Positions 34,392-42,372 are shown, counted from the first letter of the stretch. The stretch is DNA of 64,000 bases from Flavobacterium sp. AG291 (GCF_003350375.1 NZ_QQAR01000003.1:1-64000); one strand, 5' to 3'. Notes: generated from the letters alone by a model not told the origin. Numbers and translations are program-made.

Positions 34392-34961
34392 TTATGCGTT
34401 GATCCAGTTTGCTAAAATTTGTTTGCCGTTAGGTGTTAATACCGATTCAGGATGAAATTGTACGGCTTTTACATTAAGATTACGATGCCTTAACGACATA
34501 ATGTTTCCGTTTTTATCAACAGAGGTCACTTCTAAAACGCTTGGAAAAGTTGCCAGATCCACACTCCAGGAATGGTATCTTCCTACCTGAATCGTATCCC
34601 CCATTCCATTGAAAAGTGGGTCGTTATTTGCAATAATTTTAATGTTGGTAGCTACTCCGTGATGTACCTCTTTAAGGTTGATAAGGCTGCCTCCAAACAC
34701 CTCGGCTATAGCTTGCTGGCCGAGACAGATTCCCAGGATATCTTTGGAGTCTGCATAGCGTTTTATGATATCTTTTAGCAATCCGGCTTCTTCAGGTATT
34801 CCCGGACCGGGAGAGAGTAATATTTTATCATATGCTGCCGGTTCGTCTATATGTATATCGTCATTTCGTAATACAGTGATCTCGCAATCAAGGTCTTCAA
34901 GATAGTGTACAAGGTTGTAGGTAAAGCTGTCGTAGTTGTCTATTACTAATATTTTCTTCAT
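34392..34961 (-). CDS. Aminodeoxychorismate/anthranilate synthase component II (glutamine amidotransferase)
   Basis: A 189-residue class I glutamine amidotransferase that supplies ammonia to chorismate for anthranilate or 4-amino-4-deoxychorismate. MKKILVIDNYDSFTYNLVHYL is the family N-terminus, the nucleophile lies in LGICLGQQAIAE, and the His-Glu pair is in VQFHPESVLT. Neither a TrpE nor a PabB partner is nearby, so tryptophan and folate roles cannot be separated. The ATG at 34961 is chosen because a -7 box TACCTTTG lies at 34986-34979, between it and the more distant in-frame ATG at 34994. Confidence 0.93.
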   Translation of the reverse strand: MKKILVIDNYDSFTYNLVHYLEDLDCEITVLRNDDIHIDEPAAYDKILLSPGPGIPEEAGLLKDIIKRYADSKDILGICLGQQAIAEVFGGSLINLKEVHHGVATNIKIIANNDPLFNGMGDTIQVGRYHSWSVDLATFPSVLEVTSVDKNGNIMSLRHRNLNVKAVQFHPESVLTPNGKQILANWINA

Positions 34962-34978
34962 GATAGGATATATTGCAG

Positions 34979-34986
34979 CAAAGGTA
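34979..34986 (-). promoter_or_regulatory. -7 element of the amidotransferase gene
   Basis: TACCTTTG on the minus strand, 17 bases before the ATG at 34961; it supports that start. Confidence 0.5.
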
Positions 34987-35057
34987 TGAAACATTTATGG
35001 CTGCATTATTTTATTTCAATAATCTACTAAACCAGTAGAGTATTCAAGTTTTTTCTT

Positions 35058-35065
35058 TATTTTTG
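35058..35065 (+). promoter_or_regulatory. -7 element of the cys leader and cysE-cysK operon
   Basis: TATTTTTG matches TAnnTTTG perfectly, 20 bases before the ATG of the cysteine-rich leader peptide; transcription should start near 35070. Confidence 0.6.
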
Positions 35066-35085
35066 CTTGTATAAAATATCAAATA

Positions 35086-35136
35086 ATGAGAACTGTTGCC
35101 TTAAATGCTGTTATCTGTATGTGTTGCCTTTTGTGA
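35086..35136 (+). CDS. Cysteine-rich leader peptide of the cysE-cysK operon
   Basis: A 16-codon reading frame, MRTVALNAVICMCCLL, placed between a consensus promoter and cysE. Three of four consecutive codons from 35116 to 35127 are Cys (Cys-Met-Cys-Cys), and the stop (35134-35136) is two bases before the antiterminator arm. Cysteine is the rarest amino acid in most proteins, so this clustering directly before cysteine synthesis genes is a strong sign of a regulatory leader whose translation measures Cys-tRNA supply. The peptide itself probably has no function. There is no Shine-Dalgarno sequence, as is usual in this phylum. Confidence 0.8.
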   Translation: MRTVALNAVICMCCLL

Positions 35137-35138
35137 AA

Positions 35139-35201
35139 GGGGAGCGTTTGCAGTGGCATAAAATCAGGTTTACAACCTCAATATAACCGCAAAGGCTTCT
35201 C
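35139..35201 (+). promoter_or_regulatory. Antiterminator of the cysE-cysK attenuator
   Basis: GGGGAGCGTTTGC (35139-35151) can pair with GCAAAGGCTTCTC (35189-35201): TTTGC/GCAAA, one G-G mismatch, then seven pairs including two G-U. The 37-base loop holds a small hairpin (AGGTT 35166-35170 with AACCT 35174-35178). The 3' arm includes the whole 5' arm of the terminator, so the two structures exclude each other. Confidence 0.75.
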
Positions 35202-35220
35202 GAAAGGGGAGTCTTTTTTT
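35191..35220 (+). terminator. Attenuator terminator before cysE
   Basis: GGCTTCTC (35194-35201) pairs with GGGGAGTC (35206-35213), including three G-U pairs, around a GAAA tetraloop and is followed by T7 (35214-35220); AAA before the stem can pair with the first Ts. It lies 13 bases before the cysE ATG, so it must be bypassed for expression. Confidence 0.82.
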
Positions 35221-35233
35221 AATTTATAATTCA

Positions 35234-36049
35234 ATGAAACATCCGGTTTATACTGCTAATTATTTAAAATCGGGAGCACTGCCCGACAGGTTGAAAACAG
35301 AAGAATGGATCGAAAAATTCTTTAAATGGCTCTTTTGCATAGGGGAAGAATATGCTGATTACAACTATTTTTTAAGACAGGAAAAGGAACTCGATCAGAC
35401 GCTTTTTCATCTGTTGGAATTGTCGGGATATGAGTATCATGAAATTGATTCATTTATCTCATATTTAAAAGATAATGTTGTGTTACTTCATCAAAAACTT
35501 GAAAATGACCTGAAAGCGATTTTTGAGTTTGATCCTGCTGCAAAATCGCGTGCAGAGGTACTTATTTCTTACCCGGGCTTCTTTGCTATAGCCGTTTACA
35601 GGCTGGCTCATGAGTTGTGGAAAAATAATGTGCCCTTACTACCCAGAATGTTCAGTGAGTATGTGCACAGCAAAGCGGGTATTGATATTCATCCGGGCGC
35701 TCAGATTGGCGAACGTTTCTTTATCGACCACGGTACAGGAATTGTCATTGGTGAAACCTCAGTTATCGGTAACGATGTAAAAATATATCAGGGCGTAACC
35801 CTTGGTGCGCTAAGTGTAAGCAAGGCTGAAGCTTCTGTAAAACGCCATCCTACGATAGGGAATAATGTTACTATTTATGCCAATGCGACTATACTTGGCG
35901 GTAATACAACTATTGGAGATGGCAGTATAATAGGGGGGAATGTGTGGGTAACCAATTCTGTACCGCCTAATTCAATGGTATATCATAAAAGCGAAGTGAG
36001 CATCAAAACAAGGGATGTTTTTCCCGAACCTTTAAATTTTGTAATCTAA
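35234..36049 (+). CDS. cysE: Serine O-acetyltransferase
   Basis: Transfers acetyl from acetyl-CoA to serine, the committed step to cysteine. The 271-residue protein has an N-terminal helical domain (about 1-140) and a C-terminal left-handed beta helix of hexapeptide repeats: [42 protein letters not shown], with the catalytic His in FIDHGTG and the conserved GALS loop. The length is typical. It is followed 11 bases later by cysK and preceded by the predicted cysteine attenuator. Confidence 0.97.
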   Translation: MKHPVYTANYLKSGALPDRLKTEEWIEKFFKWLFCIGEEYADYNYFLRQEKELDQTLFHLLELSGYEYHEIDSFISYLKDNVVLLHQKLENDLKAIFEFDPAAKSRAEVLISYPGFFAIAVYRLAHELWKNNVPLLPRMFSEYVHSKAGIDIHPGAQIGERFFIDHGTGIVIGETSVIGNDVKIYQGVTLGALSVSKAEASVKRHPTIGNNVTIYANATILGGNTTIGDGSIIGGNVWVTNSVPPNSMVYHKSEVSIKTRDVFPEPLNFVI

Positions 36050-36060
36050 AATTCACATAT

Positions 36061-36969
36061 ATGAAAGCAAAAAGCATTTTAGAAACTATAGGCAAAACGC
36101 CGCATTTACATTTAAGCAGATTGTTTCCGGATCGTAATGTCTGGATCAAACTGGAACGCAATAATCCGGGTAACAGCATTAAGGACAGGATTGCCCTTGC
36201 AATGGTCGAGGATGCCGAAGCCAAAGGTGTTCTGAAACCGGATAGTGTTATTATTGAACCTACTTCAGGTAATACTGGAATTGGACTGGCTTTAGTGGCT
36301 GCAGTTAAGGGATATAAACTTATCCTTGTTATGCCTGAAAGCATGAGTGTAGAACGCAGGAAACTCATGTCTATTTATGGGGCAGAGTTTGTGCTTACAC
36401 CTCGTGAAAAAGGGATGAAAGGAGCTATTGAAAGAGCTAATGAGCTAGTTGCTGAAACTCCAAACGGATGGTCGCCAAGCCAGTTTGACAACCAGGCTAA
36501 TGTGGAGGTACATAAGCGAACCACTGCTCAGGAGATACTTGAAGATTTTTCGGATGGACTCGATTATGTCATTACCGGAGTAGGTACAGGAGGTCATATA
36601 ACAGGCGTAGCAGCTGTTTTAAAGGAAAAACTACCTAATCTGAAGGTATTTGCTGTTGAGCCTGAATTATCGCCTGTATTAAGCGGAGGAAGCCCGTCGC
36701 CACATCCCATTCAGGGTATAGGTGCCGGATTTGTACCTTCAATATACCAAAGCGGTCTTATTGATGGTGTTATTCAGGTAGGAAAAGATGAGGCTTTCGA
36801 TTTTGCTCGAGATGTAGCAAAGAAAGAAGGTTTGCTTGCGGGTATTTCTACCGGTGCGTCATTAGCAGCGGTGAATAAGAAACTTTCAGAAATCCCTGAG
36901 GGAGCGAAGGTTCTTACTTTTAATTATGATACCGGTGAAAGGTATCTTTCTATTGAAGGGCTTTTCTAA
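36061..36969 (+). CDS. cysK: Cysteine synthase (O-acetylserine sulfhydrylase)
   Basis: A 302-residue PLP enzyme that forms cysteine from O-acetylserine and sulphide. K41 in NPGNSIKDR is the Schiff-base lysine, TSGNTG at 68-73 binds the substrate carboxylate, and [11 protein letters not shown] cradles the PLP phosphate. The C-terminal [13 protein letters not shown] and [10 protein letters not shown] blocks match CysK rather than CysM. Its partner CysE is encoded just upstream; in other bacteria the two form the cysteine synthase complex. It ends at a bidirectional terminator. Confidence 0.96.
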   Translation: MKAKSILETIGKTPHLHLSRLFPDRNVWIKLERNNPGNSIKDRIALAMVEDAEAKGVLKPDSVIIEPTSGNTGIGLALVAAVKGYKLILVMPESMSVERRKLMSIYGAEFVLTPREKGMKGAIERANELVAETPNGWSPSQFDNQANVEVHKRTTAQEILEDFSDGLDYVITGVGTGGHITGVAAVLKEKLPNLKVFAVEPELSPVLSGGSPSPHPIQGIGAGFVPSIYQSGLIDGVIQVGKDEAFDFARDVAKKEGLLAGISTGASLAAVNKKLSEIPEGAKVLTFNYDTGERYLSIEGLF

Positions 36970-37008
36970 GAAGTTACTGAGTACCAAAGTGTCTTAAAAG
37001 AAAACACA

Positions 37009-37031
37009 AAACCCACGCATTGCGTGGGTTT
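37009..37031. terminator. Bidirectional terminator between cysK and the YceI gene
   Basis: Ten-bp stem AAACCCACGC/GCGTGGGTTT (37009-37018 with 37022-37031), short loop; it separates two convergent genes. Confidence 0.75.
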
Positions 37032-37052
37032 GTTGTTCAATTTAAACTAAGA

Positions 37053-37622
37053 TTAGAATGCAAGATTCACGTTAAGAGTAAACTCATCATAGATAGCTTT
37101 GTCTCCTATGCTGTCAAAGAAGCTTTTTGAACCATAAACGATGTCATATTTAGTTCTGTCAACTTTAAGAGTTGTAGTTGCAGAATTTTTACCAACTGTT
37201 AGGTCAAAAGTTACAGGTTTAGTAGTTTTCTTGATAGTAAGATCACCAGTTACAGTGTAAACACCAGCAGATTTAGCTTTAACCGATTTGAAAACGATTT
37301 TAGCAGTTGGGTATTTATCAGTACCAAAGAAATCGTCAGCTTTAAGGTGTCCTTCAAGTTTTTCTTTACCTTCACCTGCTTTAAGGTCAGTACACTGTAT
37401 AGAGTTCATGTCTACAGTAATATTACCACCAGTAAGTTTGTCTCCTTTGAATGTAAGAACACCGTCTTTAACGTTGATAGTACCTTCGTGTTTTCCGGTT
37501 ACTTTTTCACCAACCCAGCTGATTTTACTTTTAGAAGTGTTGATTTTTTTGTCCTGAGCTGTAGCTGTAAGTGTTGTAAGAGCTACTGTTAATGCAATTG
37601 CAATCGTTTTTAGATTTTTCAT
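37053..37622 (-). CDS. YceI family protein, periplasmic form
   Basis: A 189-residue YceI protein with a signal peptide (LKTIAIALTVALTTLTATAQ, cleavage near residue 22). The barrel shows KSKISWVGEKVTGKHEGTINVK, HLKADDFFGTDKYPTAKIVFKS, LTIKKTTKPVTFDLTV and KVDRTKYDIVYGSKSFFDSIGDKAIYDEFTLNVNL, the polyprenyl-binding lipocalin-like fold. It is exported, unlike the copy at 22315-22845, so the organism has two YceI types. It lies 45 bases after the nitroreductase gene and may belong to the marR operon. Confidence 0.94.
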   Translation of the reverse strand: MKNLKTIAIALTVALTTLTATAQDKKINTSKSKISWVGEKVTGKHEGTINVKDGVLTFKGDKLTGGNITVDMNSIQCTDLKAGEGKEKLEGHLKADDFFGTDKYPTAKIVFKSVKAKSAGVYTVTGDLTIKKTTKPVTFDLTVGKNSATTTLKVDRTKYDIVYGSKSFFDSIGDKAIYDEFTLNVNLAF

Positions 37623-37667
37623 TTTTTTATTATAATTATTTAGGGTTATTAAAATTAAGCTTTTTAT

Positions 37668-38306
37668 TTATATAGTAGCAAAAAGTTCTTCTTTAGATTT
37701 TCTAACTTTTTTAAGGTGTTGGTTAGCATCTTCTTCGTGACGGAAACCTACGGCTGCAATAACAGCAGTGTTAAGTCCAAGTTCCTCAAGACCTAAGATT
37801 GCATTGAATTCCTGAGCATTGAAACCTTCCATAGCGGTAGTGTCGATTTTAAGGTGAGCTGCAGCGTTTACAAGTGTAGAAAGTGCTATGTACGACTGTT
37901 TCATTGTCCACGCATTTTTCTGCTCTTCGGTAAGTGAATTTACATATGAAGATATGTAATCGCTAAAGCCTTTTAAGTTTTCTACAGGAATATCTCTCGT
38001 CTGGCTGATGTTGTTCACGTAGTTTTCAACATGTTTGTCGCCAACATTCACTTCATTTGCGAAAATGAAAAGATGAGAGGAATCTGCAATAAGGTTTTGG
38101 TTGTTACCACCAGCAGCAGCTTTAAGCTTGTTTTTCATCTCATCAGATTCAACAATAAATACTTTGTAAGGTTGTAAACCTATAGAAGAAACGCTTAGTC
38201 TGATAGCTTCTTTAAGGTTTTCAATATCTTCATCAGATACTTTTTTAGTACTGTCGTACTTTTTGGTTGCATAACGCCAGTTAAGGCTTTCTATGTAATT
38301 ACTCAT
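37668..38306 (-). CDS. NAD(P)H-dependent nitroreductase (NfsB-like)
   Basis: A 212-residue FMN flavoprotein of the nitroreductase family. The N-terminus LNWRYATKKYDSTKKVSDEDIENLKEAIRLSVSSIGLQPYKVFIV holds the FMN phosphate-binding RYATKKYD and the SIGLQPYK segment; AHLKIDTTAMEGFNAQEFNAIL is the C-terminal block, as in NfsB/NfnB. Members reduce quinones and nitroaromatics in the cytoplasm. It lies 13 bases after marR, so MarR probably regulates it in response to quinone-like or oxidative compounds. Confidence 0.93.
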   Translation of the reverse strand: MSNYIESLNWRYATKKYDSTKKVSDEDIENLKEAIRLSVSSIGLQPYKVFIVESDEMKNKLKAAAGGNNQNLIADSSHLFIFANEVNVGDKHVENYVNNISQTRDIPVENLKGFSDYISSYVNSLTEEQKNAWTMKQSYIALSTLVNAAAHLKIDTTAMEGFNAQEFNAILGLEELGLNTAVIAAVGFRHEEDANQHLKKVRKSKEELFATI

Positions 38307-38319
38307 TGTTTTAGATTTA

Positions 38320-38772
38320 TTATATGGTCCTGTATTTTTCTAACAGGGTATTCAGTTGTTCCAGTTCGGTATGGGTAAGGTTGTTAGCAAACTTTTCCTC
38401 GTGTCCCTGTACCAGAGGATCAAGCTCTTTTAACAGCTCAAGTCCTTTTTCAGTAATTAAAATTTCCATCTTCCTGCGGTTCTCTTCACATACTTCACGT
38501 GTAACGAGTTTCTTCAGGAGTAATTTGTCGACCAGGCGCGTAGTATTGCTTGTTTTAGCAATCATGCGTTCCTGGATTACACACATATTGGCGGGTTTTC
38601 CTTTTTGGCCTCTCAGTATTCGCAGTACGTTAAACTGCTCAGGTGAGAGGTCATATTCTTTCATGGTTTCATTAAAGTTCTCGCCAATTACATTTTGTGT
38701 ATACATAATATTCATCATAACCTTCTTTGAGGTAGACATTCCCGGTGATTTTATGATGTTTTCTATTTTCAT
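38320..38772 (-). CDS. MarR family regulator
   Basis: A 150-residue MarR-type winged-helix dimer: YDLSPEQFNVLRILRGQKGKPANMCVIQERMIAKTSNTTRLVDKLLLKKLVTREVCEENRRKMEILITEKGLELLKEL contains the recognition helix and the wing (ENRRKMEI). One Cys (in NMCVIQ) and a second in REVCEENRR could sense oxidants, but this is not shown. Two perfect palindromes precede it and overlap its promoter, pointing to autorepression. It is the first gene of marR-nitroreductase(-YceI). Confidence 0.94.
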   Translation of the reverse strand: MKIENIIKSPGMSTSKKVMMNIMYTQNVIGENFNETMKEYDLSPEQFNVLRILRGQKGKPANMCVIQERMIAKTSNTTRLVDKLLLKKLVTREVCEENRRKMEILITEKGLELLKELDPLVQGHEEKFANNLTHTELEQLNTLLEKYRTI

Positions 38773-38787
38773 ATCAGTAAATACAAA

Positions 38788-38833
38788 ATTTGTATATACA
38801 AATGTAGTATGATTTATATTTGTATATACAAAT
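38788..38833. promoter_or_regulatory. Divergent marR/thioredoxin promoters with two perfect palindromes
   Basis: ATTTGTATATACAAAT occurs at 38788-38803 and again at 38818-38833, centres 30 bases apart. The minus-strand -7 box TACATTTG (38806 to 38799) serves marR and the plus-strand TATATTTG (38815-38822) could serve the thioredoxin gene; each overlaps one palindrome. Confidence 0.75.
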
Positions 38834-38912
38834 GTTGTGTTAAAATTTTCTTAAAATTATTTTGGTAGACGATTAGGGCTTAATTTTAGTGGGCTAAAAG
38901 AAAATACAAAAC

Positions 38913-39494
38913 ATGAATAGAGTAAAAATCGGGGTAGGGATAATGCTTTTTTTAGGTGTTATGCTTACTTCCTGCAACAAAAAAACAGAGACTGAAGCCG
39001 AAAAAACGTCAGAACCTGTTACTGAATTACAAAAAAACAATGCGCCAACACCCTTAAAAGTATATACTAAAGATGGTGTAAGTGTAAAAGCTTACGATTT
39101 TGATAAGCTGGAATACTTCTTAAAACAAAAGAATGATACTACTTATGTAGTGAATTTTTGGGCTACATGGTGCGTTCCGTGTGTGGAAGAGCTTCCGCAC
39201 TTTGAGAAACTGAATGTGAAATATAAACAGGATAAAGTAAAGGTTATGCTTGTTAGTCTTGATATGTACAAGATGGTTGAAAGCAGGCTCCTGCCTTTTA
39301 TTAAAGAGAAGCAACTGAAAAGTGATGTGGTTTACCTGCGCGATCCGGATCAGAATACCTGGTTGCCAAAGGTAGATTCAACATGGAGCGGCGCACTTCC
39401 GGCTACTCTTATATATAATAAGGACAGGCGTAAATTTTATGAACAGCAGTTCACGTATGAGGAACTCGAAAAAGAAGTAAGCAATTTTAAATAA
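38913..39494 (+). CDS. TlpA-like thioredoxin lipoprotein
   Basis: A 193-residue lipoprotein: the signal ends in the lipobox LTSC (Cys21), a Glu/Thr/Lys-rich linker follows, and a thioredoxin fold has the redox site WCVPC (C87, C90) in VVNFWATWCVPCVEELPHFEKL. The cis-proline region is ALPATLIYNKD. It should act in the periplasm as a thiol-disulfide reductant or oxidant, like TlpA/ResA. It is the first of three small thiol-related genes, 11 bases before the next, and faces marR. Confidence 0.92.
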   Translation: MNRVKIGVGIMLFLGVMLTSCNKKTETEAEKTSEPVTELQKNNAPTPLKVYTKDGVSVKAYDFDKLEYFLKQKNDTTYVVNFWATWCVPCVEELPHFEKLNVKYKQDKVKVMLVSLDMYKMVESRLLPFIKEKQLKSDVVYLRDPDQNTWLPKVDSTWSGALPATLIYNKDRRKFYEQQFTYEELEKEVSNFK

Positions 39495-39505
39495 ACTATA
39501 AATCT

Positions 39506-40114
39506 ATGAAAACAGTAAAAATTTTAGGAGCCGTTGTACTTGTTGCTTTTTTGGCAGCATTCAATGTTAACTCAGTTGCAGGTTATAAAGTAGGCGATAT
39601 CGCTACCGATTTCAGCCTTAAGAATGTTGATAATAAAAAGGTGTCTTTAAAAGATATTAAAGATGCTAAAGGATATATAGTAGTGTTTACCTGTAACCAC
39701 TGCCCGTATGCACAGGCGTACGAAGACCGTATCATTGCGCTGGACAAGAAATATAAAAAGTTAGGATATCCGGTAGTAGCAATCAATCCGAATAACCCTG
39801 AGAAACAAAAAGACGACAGTTTCGCTAAAATGCAGGAAAGAGCTAAGGATAAAAAATTCACTTTCCCATACCTGTTAGATGAGGGACAGAAGATCTATCC
39901 TCAATATGGTGCTACAAAAACACCTCATGTATATATACTTCAGAAAACTGCTAAAGGAAATGTGGTAAAATATATTGGTGCTATTGATGATAACTATGAA
40001 GATGCAGCTGCTGTAAAAGTAAAATATGTAGAAAATGCGGTTGATGCTCTTGTGAAAGGTAAAGAAGTATCTGTAAAAGAGACCAAGGCTATTGGCTGTT
40101 CTATAAAAGCATAA
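39506..40114 (+). CDS. Exported thioredoxin-fold/redoxin protein
   Basis: A 202-residue protein with a signal peptide (VKILGAVVLVAFLAAFNVNSVAG) and an AhpC/redoxin-like thioredoxin fold. The active site is TCNHCPYAQAYEDR (C63, C66), the sequence found in a Bacteroidota group of thioredoxin-like proteins, and KTPHVYIL provides the cis-proline. Two C-terminal residues AIGCSIKA include one more cysteine. The physiological partner is unknown. It is co-directional with the TlpA-like gene and with the rhodanese that follows by 30 bases. Confidence 0.9.
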   Translation: MKTVKILGAVVLVAFLAAFNVNSVAGYKVGDIATDFSLKNVDNKKVSLKDIKDAKGYIVVFTCNHCPYAQAYEDRIIALDKKYKKLGYPVVAINPNNPEKQKDDSFAKMQERAKDKKFTFPYLLDEGQKIYPQYGATKTPHVYILQKTAKGNVVKYIGAIDDNYEDAAAVKVKYVENAVDALVKGKEVSVKETKAIGCSIKA

Positions 40115-40144
40115 TACCTTTGTCTAAAAACCAATAATATACAA

Positions 40145-40459
40145 ATGAACATATCACAAGAAGAATGGTGGGAAAAAGCTCAGGCAGACAGCAACGCTGT
40201 TATACTTGACGTTCGTACTGAAGACGAGTGGAACCGCGGTATCATACCGGGTGCCATCAACATAGATATCTATAAAGGTCAGGGCTTTATCTATGCAGTT
40301 GAAGAACTGGATAAAAGCAAGAACTATTATGTATACTGTGCCGCAGGCGCACGTAGTGCTCAGGCATGTAACATAATGAATCAGCTTGAAATCCCAAATA
40401 CTTTCAATCTGATAGGTGGGATATCCCAGTGGGATGGCCCGGTCGTAGCACCTGAATAA
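40145..40459 (+). CDS. Rhodanese-like sulfurtransferase
   Basis: A 104-residue single-domain rhodanese in the cytoplasm. LDVRTEDEWNRGIIPGAINID is the CH2A-type motif and the active cysteine is C65 in VYCAAGARSAQACNIM, with LIGGISQWDGPV near the C-terminus. Such proteins carry a persulphide to acceptors, though the acceptor is unknown. It closes the three-gene thiol group and is followed by a terminator. Confidence 0.93.
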   Translation: MNISQEEWWEKAQADSNAVILDVRTEDEWNRGIIPGAINIDIYKGQGFIYAVEELDKSKNYYVYCAAGARSAQACNIMNQLEIPNTFNLIGGISQWDGPVVAPE

Positions 40460-40464
40460 AACAG

Positions 40465-40489
40465 AAAAGAGCCTTAGGGCTCTTTTTTT
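40465..40489 (+). terminator. Terminator after the rhodanese gene
   Basis: Nine-bp stem AAAAGAGCC/GGCTCTTTT with a TTAG loop and T7. Confidence 0.85.
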
Positions 40490-40500
40490 ATGCTTAATCC

Positions 40501-40938
40501 TTAGGATTTCTTATTCTTACCGTTATTGAATCGTACTTTCTCAACAATAGGCTCCTGTTTTTTAGGTTTTGCTTTTTGCGGCGGACCTTTAGGAGCGGGC
40601 TTTTTTGCAGCCGGTTTCTTTGGTTTCTCAAAAGAAGGCTGACCCGCAGGCTTCTCTTTTTTGGCAGATGCCACAGCAGCTTTATTTTGTTTCAGTACGT
40701 CCTGAACATTTTTAGGTTCTTCTTTAGTACCGCGAAGGTGAATGATAAGTCCGTTCAAAAAGTTGCGTAATACCTGATCGCCACAATCCATATAGTTGGG
40801 GTGGTCCGCATTGCGGAAAAAAGCACCAAGTTCAGCTTTGGATATCCTGAAATCTACAAGCTGTAATATCTCAACTATCTGATCATCCCTTAACTGAAGC
40901 GCTACACGCAGCTTTTTAAATACATCGTTGTTATTCAT
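40501..40938 (-). CDS. DUF1456 (YehS-like) protein
   Basis: A 145-residue cytoplasmic protein with a DUF1456 repeat pair: NNDVFKKLRVALQLRDDQIVEILQLVDFRISKAELGAFFRNADHPNYMDCGDQVLRNFLNGLIIHLRG. From about residue 90 the sequence is a Lys/Pro/Ala-rich tail (KKPAAKKPAPKG) likely to be unstructured and basic, typical for nucleic-acid-associated proteins. Function unknown. A perfect -7 box (40955-40962, minus strand TATCTTTG) gives a leader of about 12 nt. Confidence 0.88.
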   Translation of the reverse strand: MNNNDVFKKLRVALQLRDDQIVEILQLVDFRISKAELGAFFRNADHPNYMDCGDQVLRNFLNGLIIHLRGTKEEPKNVQDVLKQNKAAVASAKKEKPAGQPSFEKPKKPAAKKPAPKGPPQKAKPKKQEPIVEKVRFNNGKNKKS

Positions 40939-40954
40939 CCTTCTTTATTTTAGG

Positions 40955-40962
40955 CAAAGATA
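40955..40962 (-). promoter_or_regulatory. -7 element of the DUF1456 gene
   Basis: TATCTTTG on the minus strand, 17 bases before the ATG at 40938. Confidence 0.5.
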
Positions 40963-41027
40963 GTGTATAATAGTTGATTTGGTTATTTGTTTAATTCGGT
41001 TATTTGTTACAATACAGGTTAATTAAA

Positions 41028-41110
41028 CACAAAGAGCACAATGTGTTTGCAAGAAGTTCACAAAGCTTTGTGTTCGTTGTGATTGCTTAGCGTACTTTGT
41101 GGTTCAAATT
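41028..41110. repeat. Dispersed CACAAAG/TTTGTG-rich intergenic repeat
   Basis: AACACAAAGAGCAC, TTCACAAAGCTTTGTG and TACTTTGTGGTTC form a run of degenerate inverted CACAAAG units. A shorter relative is at 60902-60940. No gene is in this gap. Confidence 0.5.
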
Positions 41111-41123
41111 TCGAATTACCAAA

Positions 41124-41918
41124 TCAATCAAATAACCAAATGTAAGCTTCTGCAAATTCTTTAGCCCACAATGTTTCGTTATGCCTGCCGTTGTGTACAA
41201 TCTTTTTATGGATATTCTTTTTATTGGTTTTTGTCAGCACAATGTCAAGCATGCGTTCCAGATCGTTTTGCATATTCTCGCTTTCGTGGTCTCCAGCCAT
41301 AAAGTAAAGCTTCGCATTGATATGTTCAGCTTTGATGGCAAGATCGAAAATATCATCGTTAAACCAGAATGATGGCGAAAAGATACCTGCTTTTCCGAAT
41401 GTTTTAGGGTATTTAAGTACGCCATAGAAAGACACCAATCCACCAAGTGAACTGCCAAAAATAGCTGTATGTTCTTTATCCGTTTTGGTGCGGTAATGAG
41501 CATCTACGTAAGGTTTTAAAGTATTTACCAGGAAATCGAGGTAAGCATCTGCATTTCCGCCTCCATATTTTTCGTTAGGGTGGGGAGTAAGTTCTTCAAT
41601 ACGTTTGTCACCACCATGTTCTATACCAATTACTATGGTTTTAGCATGCAGGCTGTCGAGTTGCTCATCAATGCGCCATTCTCCGGAAAAAGAAGTTGCC
41701 TTGTCAAACAGGTTCTGTCCGTCATGCATGTACATTACGGGATATTTGTGATTAGTTTCTTTATAATCTTCGGGCAGGTATACCCATATCTTCCTGTCAG
41801 TTTTCAGTTGTGGGGAATGTATGGTAAACCATGATACATTTGGCGAATAGGTATGTTCCTGAGCTTTTATATTCATAGAAGTAAGGTACAATAAAACGAA
41901 TAAAAAATTGAGCTTCAT
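41124..41918 (-). CDS. Secreted alpha/beta-hydrolase, putative esterase (esterase D/Fes-like)
   Basis: A 264-residue exported hydrolase with a signal peptide (LNFLFVLLYLTSMNIKAQ). The Esterase-D fold is shown by KIWVYLPEDYKETNHKYPVMYMHDGQNLFD, the nucleophile elbow GSSLGG with Ser157, and a C-terminal HNGRHNETLWAKEF carrying the likely catalytic histidine. The substrate could be a feruloyl, acetyl or siderophore ester; this cannot be settled. It has its own promoter region, divergent from the TerB-like gene. Confidence 0.92.
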   Translation of the reverse strand: MKLNFLFVLLYLTSMNIKAQEHTYSPNVSWFTIHSPQLKTDRKIWVYLPEDYKETNHKYPVMYMHDGQNLFDKATSFSGEWRIDEQLDSLHAKTIVIGIEHGGDKRIEELTPHPNEKYGGGNADAYLDFLVNTLKPYVDAHYRTKTDKEHTAIFGSSLGGLVSFYGVLKYPKTFGKAGIFSPSFWFNDDIFDLAIKAEHINAKLYFMAGDHESENMQNDLERMLDIVLTKTNKKNIHKKIVHNGRHNETLWAKEFAEAYIWLFD

Positions 41919-41970
41919 TAGTTTGATTTTAACAGGTAAAAGAATAAATTAGCTAAAATTACCTATTCCG

Positions 41971-42372
41971 ATGAATACTTACGAAGAAAAACTTAGCCTA
42001 CTTACCGAAATGATTGCTTTTGCAAAAATTGACGGACAAATACATGACCGCGAATTCAGGTTTCTTGCCGTGGTGGCACAGCAGTTAAAGGTTGAACCTG
42101 AAATATTTGAAAGTCTTTTCAATCAGCCGGCTGAGAAAGTTGTCATGAAGTCAGAGCATCAGCGCATTCTTCAGTTTTACAGGCTGGCATTACTAATGCA
42201 GGCCGACGGTGTACTGCATGACAATGAACAGGTTGCCATCCGTGAAATGGGTATCAATATGGGATTGAGCCCGTTTGCTATGAAAAGCGTATTGGTAGAA
42301 ATGCAACGTTCTCCAACCGGGATGATCGATCCTGATATGCTTTTGGCACTGTTCAGGGCTCAACAGAATTAG
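41971..42372 (+). CDS. TerB-like domain protein
   Basis: A 133-residue all-helical cytoplasmic protein of the TerB-like (DUF533-related) type: EKLSLLTEMIAFAKIDGQIHDREFRFLAVVAQQLKV and ALLMQADGVLHDNEQVAIREMGINMGLSPFAM are two similar helical units, each with an acidic, metal-site-like ADGxLHDxE pattern. Its biochemical role is unknown. Its stop codon overlaps the restored end of the convergent mscS reading frame. Confidence 0.85.
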   Translation: MNTYEEKLSLLTEMIAFAKIDGQIHDREFRFLAVVAQQLKVEPEIFESLFNQPAEKVVMKSEHQRILQFYRLALLMQADGVLHDNEQVAIREMGINMGLSPFAMKSVLVEMQRSPTGMIDPDMLLALFRAQQN

